A stretch of DNA of 64,000 bases from Mortierella sp. BCC40632. Lineage: Eukaryota; Mortierellomycota; Mortierellomycetes; Mortierellales; Mortierellaceae. The stretch spans positions 731,001 to 795,000 of the forward strand of contig WAEK01000009.1 of the NCBI GenBank assembly GCA_011634665.1. Direction: 5' to 3'. Below are positions 48,325 through 59,824 of this stretch, piece by piece (position 1 is the first letter of the stretch; the number at the start of each line of letters is the position of its first letter). The position numbers and the translations under genes are program-made. The notes beneath the pieces were generated by a model. It was not told the origin of the DNA, made no database searches, and was given only the letters and a program-made list of their open reading frames with translations.

Positions 48325-48665
48325 AAAAGGACTATTTCAGAAAAGAGGACTATTTAGAAAAAAGTAGTATTTGAAAAAGGACTATATCGAAAAAAAAGGA
48401 TTTGAAAAAGGACTATTAGAAAAAAAGTAGTATTTGAAAAAAGGACTATATCGAAAAAGTAGGATTTGAAAAAAGGACAATTTAGAAAAAAAGGATTTGA
48501 AAAAGGACTATTTAGAAAAAGTAGGATTTGAAAAAAGGACTATTTAGAAAAAGGACTATTTCGAGAAAAGTAGGATTTGAAAAAAAGGACTATTTCGAGG
48601 AAAAGTAGGATTTGAAAAAAAGGACTATTTCGAGGAAAAGTAGGATTTGAAAAAAGGACCATTTA
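48325..48665. repeat. A-rich satellite of about 30-37 bp units
   Basis: Roughly ten imperfect copies built from AAAAGGACTATTT and AGTAGGATTTGAAAAA blocks. Copies vary in the number of A and in ATTTAG versus ATTTCGAG endings. Confidence 0.9.
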
Positions 48666-49049
48666 GAAAAGAGGTCAATTTGAGAAATATTCAATTCAGC
48701 AAGGGCAGGAGTTTGAATACAAGTGCTTGGTCCTGCGTGCCACAGCTATGCAAAATAGAGCTACTACGTAACGAACAGCTTAAGTCTGAGGAATGTGTGT
48801 TCAAAAGCTCTCTCTCTCTCTCTCCTCTTCTCTTTCTCTCTCTCCATACAGTTCATGATTATGTCAGTTTGAAGACCGTGCACTGCGCATGGTCCCCCTG
48901 AAGCGTGAGGAAAAAAGAATGATTCATATTTTCCCAGCGCCATTCTGGCACCGACAAATTAAAAGTGAGAAGATGCAAAGTGCAGCGCACTAGAGGATTC
49001 AACAATGAGAGAAGAGAGAGAAGAGAGCTCTGCTTGAACTTGACCTTTT

Positions 49050-49165
49050 TCTTTCCTTGCACACACACACTCCACACTCCACAATCCACAATCCACAATC
49101 CACAATCCACACTACACACTACACACACACTATACACATACACTACTACACACATACACGCTCTC
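49050..49165. repeat. CA/ACACTCCACAATCC microsatellite
   Basis: CACACA runs with a short CACAATCC unit repeated about four times, about 180 bp upstream of Fanzor copy B. Confidence 0.9.
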
Positions 49166-49347
49166 TCTTCCTCTTTTTTATCATGGTAGGGCAAAGAATA
49201 AAGAAAGCACAAAAAGGACCCCCAACAGTTCAACTTTGACACCTTGCTAAATATTTACTACATCGTTTTGCTCTTTAGGAGTCAACACTGAATTATTCTT
49301 TTGCAAAGAGAGATCACAGCGCAGGACTCTTGAGAGTCTGGAGGAGC

Positions 49348-52300
49348 ATGCTAGAGAGGCATGACCCTGCTCTTGCACCCAGACTGGAGAGTACTCTGTC
49401 CCTTGACCACTGTCAATTGGAAAACAGGGCAAGTACGATGGAGACACTCTGCCGACAGGGCATCGTCGTCGACATGGCTCCACTTGAAACATCTCGGGTA
49501 CCAGCGACAACATCGATCGTGCAAAGTCTTCTCAATAACACTGCATCTCGAAACCCTCTATTCACTCTTACCATTGGAGACACATCAGTTGACATCCCAC
49601 CCCACAGCAACCTGCATTTCCGACTATTGTCATCAGAGCTACACGTTGACATTTTTGTCTTCTCCACCCGAAAAAAGACAAAGGTCTTCAGGAGCGAAGA
49701 CTCGACAATGTCAATCGGTATTCTTCAACACGTTGACTCCTACCTTGGGACGAGGGAGTGTTTGGCATTGGTGCCATCCAAGAACTACTCGGTCCAACAA
49801 CATACCCCAGGAGAACCTCCAGCCCAGCCATACCATAGCCGCTACTCCCCGGCGGTCTACCGCACAGGCCCAAGAACCTATAGCGGTTTTAAAAACGGAA
49901 GTTAGACGATCCTGCGGACGCTGATATCCAGGAAGCCTTCAAAAAAGCAAGGTAAATGTTTAAACATGTACTTTTCAAGTACTCGATAGCAGAAATAGCC
50001 TCATAAAGCATGGTGTATCTAATGGCTTCTCCACTTGATACTGTGCAGGCATGACTACATAGCAAACCGCATTAAAGGAAGCATCTTAAAGGGCAAAGAC
50101 AAAGGGGAAGCCTACCAGTCTCTTATTGCAACAAAGAGACTTCCTCTATGCATCAAAAAGTCCGCCTTCGATACCATAAGAGCCTCCAACGTGGCCGCCC
50201 GAGATCTTTCTAGGACTACTATGGACAAAAATTGGGGAAGGACGGCACCGTCAACCAATGGAACAGCTACCTCGAAGCAAACTTTCAGTCACTATGGGAG
50301 GCAGAAGAAGAGGCCAAGACCAAAAAGCTGTCTAAAAGGGAAGGGTCGCGCCGACTCGAACGATAAAGTCGATGCGGCAGCTAGAACAAGTGGAGAGGAG
50401 GAGGAAGAGGTAGTAGTAGTAGGAGAGGAAGCGGGAAGAAACGGTGATGGCGATGATGGTGGCAGCGATGGTGATTACGAGATGGAGGAAGAGACTGGAC
50501 CCGATCAGAGACAGCTCCGATCCTGCACAGCCACACTTCAGCAAGTTCTTCGGCCTGATCTTTGTACAGAGGACAAAGAGAGAATCCGAATTCTCCTAGA
50601 GAAAAGTCAAGAGGCTATGACGGTGGTTTGTGAGGAAATCTCGGTGCTGGCTACGAAGGCGGTTCATGAGGTAATGGCTCTGCATTTTTATTTTATTTTA
50701 TTTTATTATTTTTTTTCTATTACTGACAAATGAATATCACCTCTTTTTTTCTTTTTTTTAGCTCGCATCAGGGACTCACTACATCAATCCATCTACCAAG
50801 ATGGCCTTTGACATCCAGTCGGTCTTTCCGGCAGGATTCGAGTTTCGGGACAAGACTGTCCTGTCCTTGCTCCCAGTTGCGGCCCTTCCTGACCTTTTGC
50901 CAGAGCACCTGGAAGCCGAGAGAAAGAGCGACACGACAACTCTAATGTCGTATAGCTTTCTCCTGTTCATGTATTCTTGGTTCTTCGGAGCTCAAGGAGT
51001 TAACGCAGCGAACAAAGCCAGGCGACAGGTCTGGAGCAGTGTGGTCGGTAACCTCGTATCGGGCAAAAGCAAGTTTTCAGTAGATGTTGGAGGCCGTTCA
51101 AGTACTGTTAGTGAGCACTTGAAGCAAATGGCTACAAACATCGAGAACCTTTGGGGAGGCCAGATGTATGACAAGCTTCTCGATCACACTCTCTTGCTTC
51201 TATTGCGGCTCCATCTGGCTCCAGAGAGAGAGCGAAAGCAGAGAGAGAAAACTCAAGTCGTCAGGCCACGAGAAAGAAAAGTCATCCCAAGAATGCAACT
51301 GTAGGCAAGAGTAGATGGAAACGGACAATCCTGGTGCTCTGCGATGATCTCAACCGTGCTCTTGACAAAGACCCAACCGGAGATGGGCAACGGATTCAAT
51401 CGGTCCTGCACAGGATTGAATACATCCTGGCTCACAAGTACACAGCCCAAAACCGCTGGGGCGGAATGTTTTGAACCACTGGATGTCCGACTCGAACATC
51501 TGGATACGGACAATTTCGGAGGGGTCAATTTTGATGACTGGGATTTTAGCCAACTGGAGGGTGACCCTGTCAAAGAGCCGACAGTCGAGGCGGGCGGTGA
51601 ATCCAGTATTCAAGCCCTAAGGAGAGCCGTCGAAGACCTGAATACGGACGACCTTGAAGGGATTGATTTTTGACGATTGGGACATTAAAGAACCGGAGGA
51701 AGATTTTGTCAAAAAGAGCCGGTGGTTGAGGTGAACAACAAGGACAATGGTGTGACCCAAAGGAGAACTGTCAAAGATCAGGACTCTGACAATCTCGAAG
51801 GGTCTGATTTCGACGACTGGGATCTCGATGAGATGGAGGAAGAACTAGAAAACGAATTAGGGGATTCTCTCGCTAAAGAGCCAACAAGAGCGATCATATT
51901 GTCTTTGAGGAGACTTCTTCGTATGCTCCTAGAGTCACCCCGAATCGAGAAGGAAATCGACAACAACTGGGTCAGAAAGTCAGCACACGGCGGAATGGAT
52001 ATCACCGAGGAGCAATGCAGTGTTGTAGCCAAGCTGGCCAACGCACTTCGACCCTATGTTGCAAAACGTCGAGTTAGCCGAGAGACGAGACCCCAAGGTG
52101 GAACGAGGGGGCGCCCTTGGCCCACGCTACTTTGCTTGCACCTATGGCCATCATTGCCAACGCAATTCAAAAGAGCGGCTGGGTATCCTCAGCACACTCG
52201 GCTTTTGTCACCGCAGATATCACCTTCTTCCAGTCATGCATTGATTCTTGGAGCGAAGGGGTTATACGAGGTGTTGTGTGCCAAGACGCCAGGCCACTTT

Positions 52301-54492
52301 GATATCAAGAACTCTGAAGGCACTCCTCTAATAGCCGGAGAAAGAGTCCCACATCACAAGGACGCAGTCTTTGGGGCATTCTTCGACTTGGAGAAAGTTC
52401 AAAGGCTGTGTCGCAAGCATGGCCTCAGATTTGCGGACAGAATGATGTTCGTCGATAGGTACACAGTCCGGATTTTGGGTGAAGTGATTCCACAGGGAGC
52501 CGAGCGTGGAGGTCGCCCGTTGTTCAGCCACTACGAGAGGCGGGTCAAGGCCAAGGTCAGGACTGATACTATGGACTGGACCAAAAAGAGATAGAGTATC
52601 AAAAAGATGGAAGTGGAAACAATTGCTGAAGAGATCAAGAGAGTAGAGAGCAATATCAAAGACCTTGAGAGTAGAATCAAGCGAGGCCGAAAGGAACTCA
52701 AAAGGTGCTCGAGACGGATCAAAAGCCTGACAGCCAAGAACCACCGCACAGCAGTCAGAAAAGAGAATGAGAAGGCAAAACAAAGGAAGGCATCGGGGGG
52801 GCGTAGACACGAATGAGGGGGCAATATTCAGAGTGTAGAGGACGGAAGAGGGAGTGAAAAAAAAGACATATCGCGTTCTTCAAGAAGCAAGGAGAAAGGT
52901 GCGAGCTCTTTCGAGCAACTGTACAGCCACAGGAGAGTCAGTTGCGACGCCTGCGGAAAAGAGGAGTTACTGGAATGGGCTCCGCAGGGTAGTTACAGCA
53001 AAACCCCAAAGAGCAAGGATGGCTCAAAGGCGGTGGAGTACACCACACCTACTGTGAAGGATTTTACAGTCGAGGATTCAACGAGGCGCCTCGATATTTC
53101 CAAGTTGCCAGAGGACAGAATTGTCTTTGCAGGGACAGATCCAGGGATTCGAACGATGAGTGTAACATGTGCACAGACCCTGGGCGAGATCAAGACGCAT
53201 ATCAACCGATATGCTGTACTTTTATGGTAAGTTGAATGGGCAAGATGTAAGGAATAATGTCGGTCATCTGTCAAGCTCAGCGCATCTAATAGCTTTTTTT
53301 AATGATGAATAGGCACAGAAGAGGATGCGGAGGAAACCTTTGGGAGCTCTAATCCTGAGCCATGGCCACCACCTCCGGATGAGGAGTCATCAGGAGAGGC
53401 AACTGCCTCTAGAGAACAATGGACATCCCAGAGTCGTCCATTCAAGATCACGGCACCTCAGCTCAATGAAGCTTCAGGGATGCGACGGGTAGCCAAGAGG
53501 CGAGAGATGCGACTTAAGAGACCGGAGAATAGTGATGTACGCGAAGCACTGGAGAAGCTCTCAGACAAGGAACAAGTTTTGAAGACAGCACAGACGATGG
53601 AGGAGATTGACAGGGCGCATGAGCTGCATCGAGAGTCACGCAAAGCATTGAAGGGATTTGAGAAAACCAAGGCAAGGTTGAAGGATCTGCACAACCAGCG
53701 ACTTCACGCACAAGAAGGGTGGGGGAAGGTGGCGGCAGCAGAGAGGGAGTATGTGAAGAATCACGCATTGGAAACGTTTGGGTCAGAGAGCCCATCAGGT
53801 ACAGTTGAGCAGAACAAAATGTCCTTTTTTTTTTTTTTTTTTTTATTTTTACTGAGTCTTCTTCTTTTAATGTTCTAGAGGTATCCCCGTCAGATGGATG
53901 GTGTGGTGGTTGCCAACGGCACCATATAGCGTGTACCTGGGGTAACTACCAGCACCTGGCTCGGTGTCGCAAGAATGGTCCATCACTCATCCCAGTGATG
54001 CTGGTGGGGTCAGGAGGAACGGGAGTAGGAAGCAGAATTGGAGGGCACGCTAGACGGGGAGGAGGAAAGATGAGAGAGCAGCATATGCGGTACGGAGTGG
54101 TTGGACTTACTGATGAATTCAGGACGAGCCAGACGTGTGCCGAGTGTTTTGGTCAATTGAGGAAGGCACGGTCGCGTCGGATTGTGGATGGCAAGGAGAA
54201 GATGGTTCAGGTGAATGGAGCAATGGAGTGTACGAACAGCCAGTGCGGGTCAGTCCAGCGAGGACATACGATCAAGTCCCGGGATGTGAACGCAGCCGTT
54301 TGTATTGCGATAGCAGGAGGGTCGACTCTACTCTCACTGGAGAGACATACACTGGAGCCATTTACAAGGACAATCCGTCCCACCAAACATACCTGTTCAT
54401 ATTCACAGGAGATAGCTCAACTTACTATGCCTCCAACATCAGTTAGAGATGCAATGGGGGATCCCTGCGGTACGCAGGGCAAACTAGGCTAG
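49348..54492 (+). pseudogene. Fanzor copy B: full-length layout, multiple frameshifts
   Basis: N-terminal homology to copy A starts near 49348 and runs through segments near 49348-49960, 50047-50670, 50762-51300, 51320-51680, 51722-52594, 52607-52815, 52850-53230, 53310-53805 and 53880-54492. Frame breaks against copy A or against internal repeats occur near 49880, 50240, 51280, 51666 (an extra T in a T5 run), 52590, 52815, 53030 and just before 53226. RuvC-I reads FAGTDPGIRTMSVTC. The C-terminal part is open: GHARRGGGKM, TDEFRTSQTCAEC, CTNSQC, and RuvC-III SRDVNAAVCIAIAG. The DEFRTS Glu is where fungal Fanzors carry their alternative catalytic Glu. The stop is TAG at 54490-54492. The gene is broken, but the catalytic residues remain. 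Confidence 0.8.
54463..54479 (+). ncRNA. Hairpin in the last codons of Fanzor copy B (candidate omega-RNA element)
   Basis: CCCTGCG, three-base loop GTA, CGCAGGG: a perfect 7-bp stem ending 13 bases before the TAG. In TnpB/Fanzor systems the guide RNA derives from the 3' end of the gene. This assignment is inference from position and from a hairpin at the aligned place in copy C. Confidence 0.35.
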
Positions 54493-54549
54493 TTTAATCA
54501 CCATTAAAATTCTTATTAGATCAAGTCGATACTGACGTACCCTCCACAG

Positions 54550-55815
54550 AGTCGCCAACCCAAACAGGTTCTTCTGTTGTTGCAACTGCCACAAAACGGT
54601 CGCTCACTCAACTGATGGAGTTGGAGAAACTACGGTTGCCACGGTCCCACAGAATCACTGCGAAACAGATTAACGACATTTCGCATTCCGAAAGGTCGAC
54701 AAGAAAGCGAAATCGTCGACTCAGACGTCCTGAAAATAATAGCACACGCGAGGCTATTGAACAGCTGTCTGATAAGCAAAACGTCCTAAAGACAGCCAAC
54801 AGTTTGGGAGCCATAGACTCTGCCCGTCGCTTCCATCGGCCTGTTGAGGATGACTTGAAGGCATTCGAAGCTTCTACCGTGCGGCAGCGAGATTTACGGA
54901 ATCAGCGCCTCAGGACAGCTAAGGCATTGGCAAAACTCGGTGCAGCAGAACGCACACATGTCCGAGAGCATGTCAGACAACACGATGTGAAGAATGATGG
55001 AGCACGTAAGTACCATGAAAATGAGCATATTGCCTTGCCTATCTATGGAAAGAACGTGGGGCTCAAATCTTTTCCTTTCTACGTTCTAGTCGTAGGTACA
55101 GTAGCTTACGGAGACGGCTGGTGCTCTTCATGCTTAGCCCACCATATTCCTCGAAACTCGGGCGGACGTTTTAGACACATTTTGCAGTGCCCCAAGGAAG
55201 AAAAGAAGTATTTCAAAGTCATGCTCATCGGAGATGCAGGAACTGGAGTAGGCAGCCGCATTAAAGGCCACGCACGACGAGGAGGTGGAAAGATGAGAAA
55301 GGAGCATCGACAGCACTGCACTGTCGGCATTACCAGCGAACATCGCAGCTCCAAAACATGCATTTTTTGCTTCCAAGAAGTCAGGTTAGCCTGTGCTCGA
55401 CGAGTTATCCGAGGCGAGGTAAAGACGGTGAAGGTGCATGGCGCTGTAGAGTGCGTGAATCCCAAGTGCCCGTCTCTCAAGTGTGGATACTCAATCCGGC
55501 CCCGAGATACTCACTCGGCGGTAGCAATTGCGATCGCAGGGGCATCCAACCTCCTCTCTCCAGAGCGTGCCACCTTAAAACCATTCAGCCGGCAACTGAG
55601 ACCCTTGGGAGTCAATCCCACCACCAAAAACACCAGTCAGACACTGGAACCACTTTCAAGCTCTTCCTCATCCAGGCGGATTCCAGGAGAGCCCCTCGCA
55701 GATCGAGGCGTACTTGTAAGTTCTCTCTTTTTTTTTCTTTCTTCTTTTTTGATTGGTCAAATGAATACACGTGACGGCTCTAATATGGACATTTCTTATT
55801 TTTCTTCATTAGTGA
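54550..55815 (+). CDS. Fanzor copy C: intact C-terminal half without N-terminus
   Basis: Exons 54550..55005 and 55090..55715 are followed by an intron whose acceptor at 55812 leads directly to TGA (55813-55815). The product has about 360 residues. The first exon begins after an acceptor CCACAG in phase 1, with no ATG, so an upstream exon is required. It aligns along its whole length with the B C-terminus: basic helical region, DGWCSSC, GHARRGGGKM, SEHRSSKTCIFC, CVNPKC and RDTHSAVAIAIAGAS. The first zinc pair is CIFC and the second CVNPKC. The RuvC-III Asp and the alternative Glu are kept, while the usual RDxNAA reads RDTHSA. No frameshift was found. It may be the missing half of copy A. Confidence 0.7.
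55694..55708 (+). ncRNA. Hairpin in the last codons of Fanzor copy C (candidate omega-RNA element)
   Basis: CCTCG, loop CAGAT, CGAGG: a 5-bp stem at the codons aligned with the B hairpin (GDPCGTQG in B, GEPLADRG in C). The stem sequences differ, yet pairing is kept with a two-base offset. Short stems can arise by chance. Confidence 0.3.
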
Positions 55816-56311
55816 TACAGTTCTCCTTTTCGGATCAGTTAGTGAATTCTTGCCATTTGAAGCTAGTCCGCTCAGCTGCCCGCACCGGGGTGCAATCCTG
55901 TAGCTTTATATTGCTTATTTGCGAATCTTTTATCCTACCCTGTTCTCTCTCTATAGAAACGGTGAGACGCATCTTGATAAGTATGTCACCCTCTTCCACC
56001 CTTGCGATCCCTTTCTCAATAGGTCTCACAAACCTGCTTGTCATACAGTGCGAGCCTTTCCCCCCGGTGCTTGTCCTCTACACCGCACATCCTTTCCCAG
56101 CCTTTCTCTCTTGATCCATCATTTTCTTTCCTAATCAACTATTTTTAACAAGTCTTCATATCATACCTTCCACTTTTTAACATCTTCTCCATCAAAACTA
56201 CTTCTTTTCATCCTTTCTCTCTTCCTCACTCCCCTTCCCCGAGTATATTTATCATTTTTTTTTCTTTTTTCCATATCTTGCACACTTGAGTTCGATTTCG
56301 AGCCCTATTTG
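55816..56311. other. Spacer between Fanzor copies C and D
   Basis: Pyrimidine-rich, AT-rich DNA. The frame of copy C stays open through it to 56114 if the last intron is retained, but the sequence there is hydrophobic and low in complexity, so I do not treat it as coding. Confidence 0.5.
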
Positions 56312-56932
56312 CTGGAGGGGCTGGCGACTGCCCGGATGCCTTTCGGATAATAGCGGGGCACTCCTCGAGCGCGCCACGGCGGCCTTTGGGTGGGATTCAC
56401 AACACCTGCCAAGAAATGAAGATGCTCGTCGAGCTCTGAAGTTTCTGGCAGAGTGTGGATTAGTTGTTTACACACCTACCAGTCCTGAGAACTCGCATAG
56501 GCAAGTCTGCCTCATTGCTGACATTCTCAGCGGCAGAAGACCAAACTCATTCAGTGGTATTGTTACCAAAAATGACGAAGAAGTCGAGGCCTTGCTGCCA
56601 CTCGGAGGGAAACTTGTAAGATTTCTCTCTGGAGAGCTGGAATTGGACATTTTTTTTGTTCTCTTCTCGCCCCCGGCCCCGCAGGTTCCGGAGTATCACT
56701 CCAAAAGCAACAATCGTCTTCTTTCACAGACAGGATTCTTTCCTGGGCTGTGGAGAGTACTTTGTTCTTACCCAACCATACATCCTTTCACTATGCCACT
56801 TACAAATCCCCTTTCACCACTCCAGAACCTTCCCTTATCGGCGCTGAGTGGCTCCAGACCTGCGTCGTTTAGAAAGGGCAAGCGGAAACGGAGAGTTTAC
56901 AACAGACCCCAGAGATTGTTGAAGCAGGCATG
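56312..56932 (+). pseudogene. Fanzor copy D: damaged first exon only
   Basis: Aligns with exon 1 of copy A (NEDARRALKFLAECGLVV, GELELDIFF, DSFLGCGEYFVLT, SRPASFRKGKRKRR, ending KQAW at donor GTGAGTACC). The start codon position is CTG instead of ATG. One base is gained before the CGCGCC block, and stops TAA TAG appear. A further shift lies at a T8 run near 56650-56657 and is reversed near 56760. Nothing of the later exons remains: the 3' end of MCP1 follows within 110 bp. Confidence 0.75.
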
Positions 56933-57041
56933 GTGAGTACCATAAAGCGATTTGATTCAGTTTTTTTTTTACTCGCCACTTTAGATGCAATTCTAGACTT
57001 TTTACATTCTATATCGATATGAAATACGAAACCTTGGTCAT

Positions 57042-58976
57042 CTACTTTGTTAATGACAAGTAAAACCTACTCATTGGGATTGTCCCTGGCGCAAGTGCGA
57101 TTTGGTACACGCCTACAAGAGATACCGCTGTGACTACACCCGCAACTACTCCTCGGACAGCCTTTGGTTGAATGAGCCCATACATGTATTTCCTCCACTG
57201 GCCTGCCCTTCTTGCCCCCAGCAACAGTGGTAGGGCTCGGTTCAACGCAACGACTGACCCCCCAAGCCAATGGTATGTCGTCAACACTACAATCAACCCA
57301 AGCGGCACAAGGGATTGACCGATCCGCCAATGGAAAGTCACTAGAGAGTAGTCAACCAACGAGGAATCTCCAAAGACGCTGGCAGGTCCAAGTCGCATCA
57401 GATCCAAGTGCGAGAGGACAAACGGTGTCAAGACCCATCCCACAAGTCGATGAAAAGGGAACGAGCCTGGTGGTGGCAAATCAGTGCCCGCTCCTGTGTG
57501 CCTATCTACAGTCGTTGACGATTCCGATATTTGCGAAGTCACTCCAGTCGCAGCAATCTTGGTCGAGGTGGTGTTCGTTGCAGATGTTATCTTACTGGAA
57601 AAGTTCTTTTCCTTCTCGGAAGTCGTCGTCGTTGTTATACTCATTGGATTGTCTGAAGTCTGGGCCGTTATCCCCAAGCCCTGCTGCCGCTCCTTTACTG
57701 ACGAGTCCTTGAGTAGCAGTGACCTCGCCTTCCATGCCATCCGAATCAACATTCGACCTAGACCAGCGCCGACATGGGCTGCTAGTGAGCCATACACAAG
57801 TATCTGCTCTACACCCGTAGTCTATTCAGAAAAACAATGATGTGCATATTAATCACTAGTTGCTTTGTATATCAGACCGATATGTGGACCAGGGCCTCCT
57901 TATTTTACCTGATAATATACCCGACCCCAAATGAGCGCTTTGTTCGCAATCTCTATACCCCCAACAGACGCCAATGCTGGTGGAACCAAATGGATTGACG
58001 TGAAGGATGCAAACATGATAGCCGAGATTGCTTGAACTCTACCCAACCCCTGGTACAGTCCAATACACCGGACCTTTCTTTCTTCTTCCCCCTTTCTTGG
58101 AGTCGATCCGGCCGCGGAGCGAGACCGCTGGACAGTTGAGGAGGTAGAGTCAGCTGAAGCTTTGGATATTGCTGCTTTGGCTCTAGGATCAGGGTTTTCG
58201 GCGACTATGCCTTCTGCCTCCAGTCCCTCAAACGAATCCTCTGGAAGATGCGAATCCTGTCCGACACCACTACTACAAGCGGGCCTGGACTCGCTCAAAT
58301 CTGGATATTGTGACTCGAATGTGGATGACAGTCCCATTGTATTCGACAATCTCCCTCGGACGATTAGACCTGTCCAGATCTCGGGATCTGTAATGGTGGC
58401 TATCCCCGTTCTGGGGAGGGTTGGTTCTGTTGTTGTCAACGCCGAAGACTGCCCATCCTCGAAACTACTCCGGTTACTACTGTTGCCACTGATTTCTCCA
58501 TGCATAGCTGAGATCAGTTTCCTTCCCCTTTTTTGTCGGATGGTCTGGATACTATACTTTTTGCTCCTAGTTCCACCACAGACTTCTGCTCCAGAACCAG
58601 ACAAGGACTTAGATGACAGGAGCTCGTTCTCGTCTAGGTGCTTCAGTTGGAGCTTACCCTTGCCTTCTTCATTCTCGACGCTAGTCTCAGTCGAAAGACT
58701 TACTAGGTTGGGCGATGGTTGTTCTTTAGGGTACCTGCCATCATTGTCTCTATTGTCCTGGTGGCAATCATCAACTTCATGAGCACGATTGTACTCTTGA
58801 CCATGGACACTATCTACTTCGTCTGGTAGAATCTCATGGCCATTATTGATGTTGGTGTTGTGTTCTCGCTCACATTTAACCTTGTGAACGACCTCCTTGA
58901 CCCAGATGTTCTGGTTTTCTGCATTTGTGCCAAGTGGGGGAGTCATCGGCCCGGCTGTTGCTTGAAGGGTCGGCAT
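57042..58976 (-). CDS. MCP1: Mcp1 (Mdm10-complementing protein 1) homologue, mitochondrial membrane protein
   Basis: Exons 58976..57909 and 57821..57042 join in phase 0 (615 residues, ATG 58976). The first 290 residues are hydrophilic and low in complexity. The conserved part begins GLYQGLGRVQAISAIMFASF, with SIHLVPPALASVGG, then YGSLAAHVGAGLGRM and LVGWVLTPFVLSHL, YSLVTFHWRIGQ, and hydrophobic helices near the end. These His-containing helices match the DUF1691/Mcp1 family, outer-membrane proteins that interact with Vps13 and suppress loss of ERMES lipid transfer. The 3' end abuts Fanzor fragment D. Confidence 0.82.
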
Positions 58977-59102
58977 GCTGGCACGATATTGTCATAAGAC
59001 AAAGGATAAAGACACTGAGCTTGAAAACAAAGCTGAGGCGAGAAGCAGAAAGTACAGGAAAAGAGGGATGAAGGAGGCGGAAGAGGTAGAGAAAACGAAA
59101 AA

Positions 59103-59824
<722 letters not shown>

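Larger units (their letters stand above)
47028..49347. other. Spacer between Fanzor copies A and B
   Basis: Repeat-rich DNA: a T run after 47031, GCTATGAGAAGGC repeats, an AAAAGGACTATTT-type satellite and CA-rich microsatellites. One ORF at 47669..47980 (plus, ATG 47669) has protein-like sequence (HGIDINDPQARKQAVEAFAR) that I do not recognise. Confidence 0.5.

Noticed and set aside
55716..56114. Read-through extension of Fanzor copy C beyond 55715
   Set aside because: The extension is hydrophobic and low complexity; a canonical donor at 55716 and acceptor at 55812 give an immediate stop, matching the copy B C-terminus.
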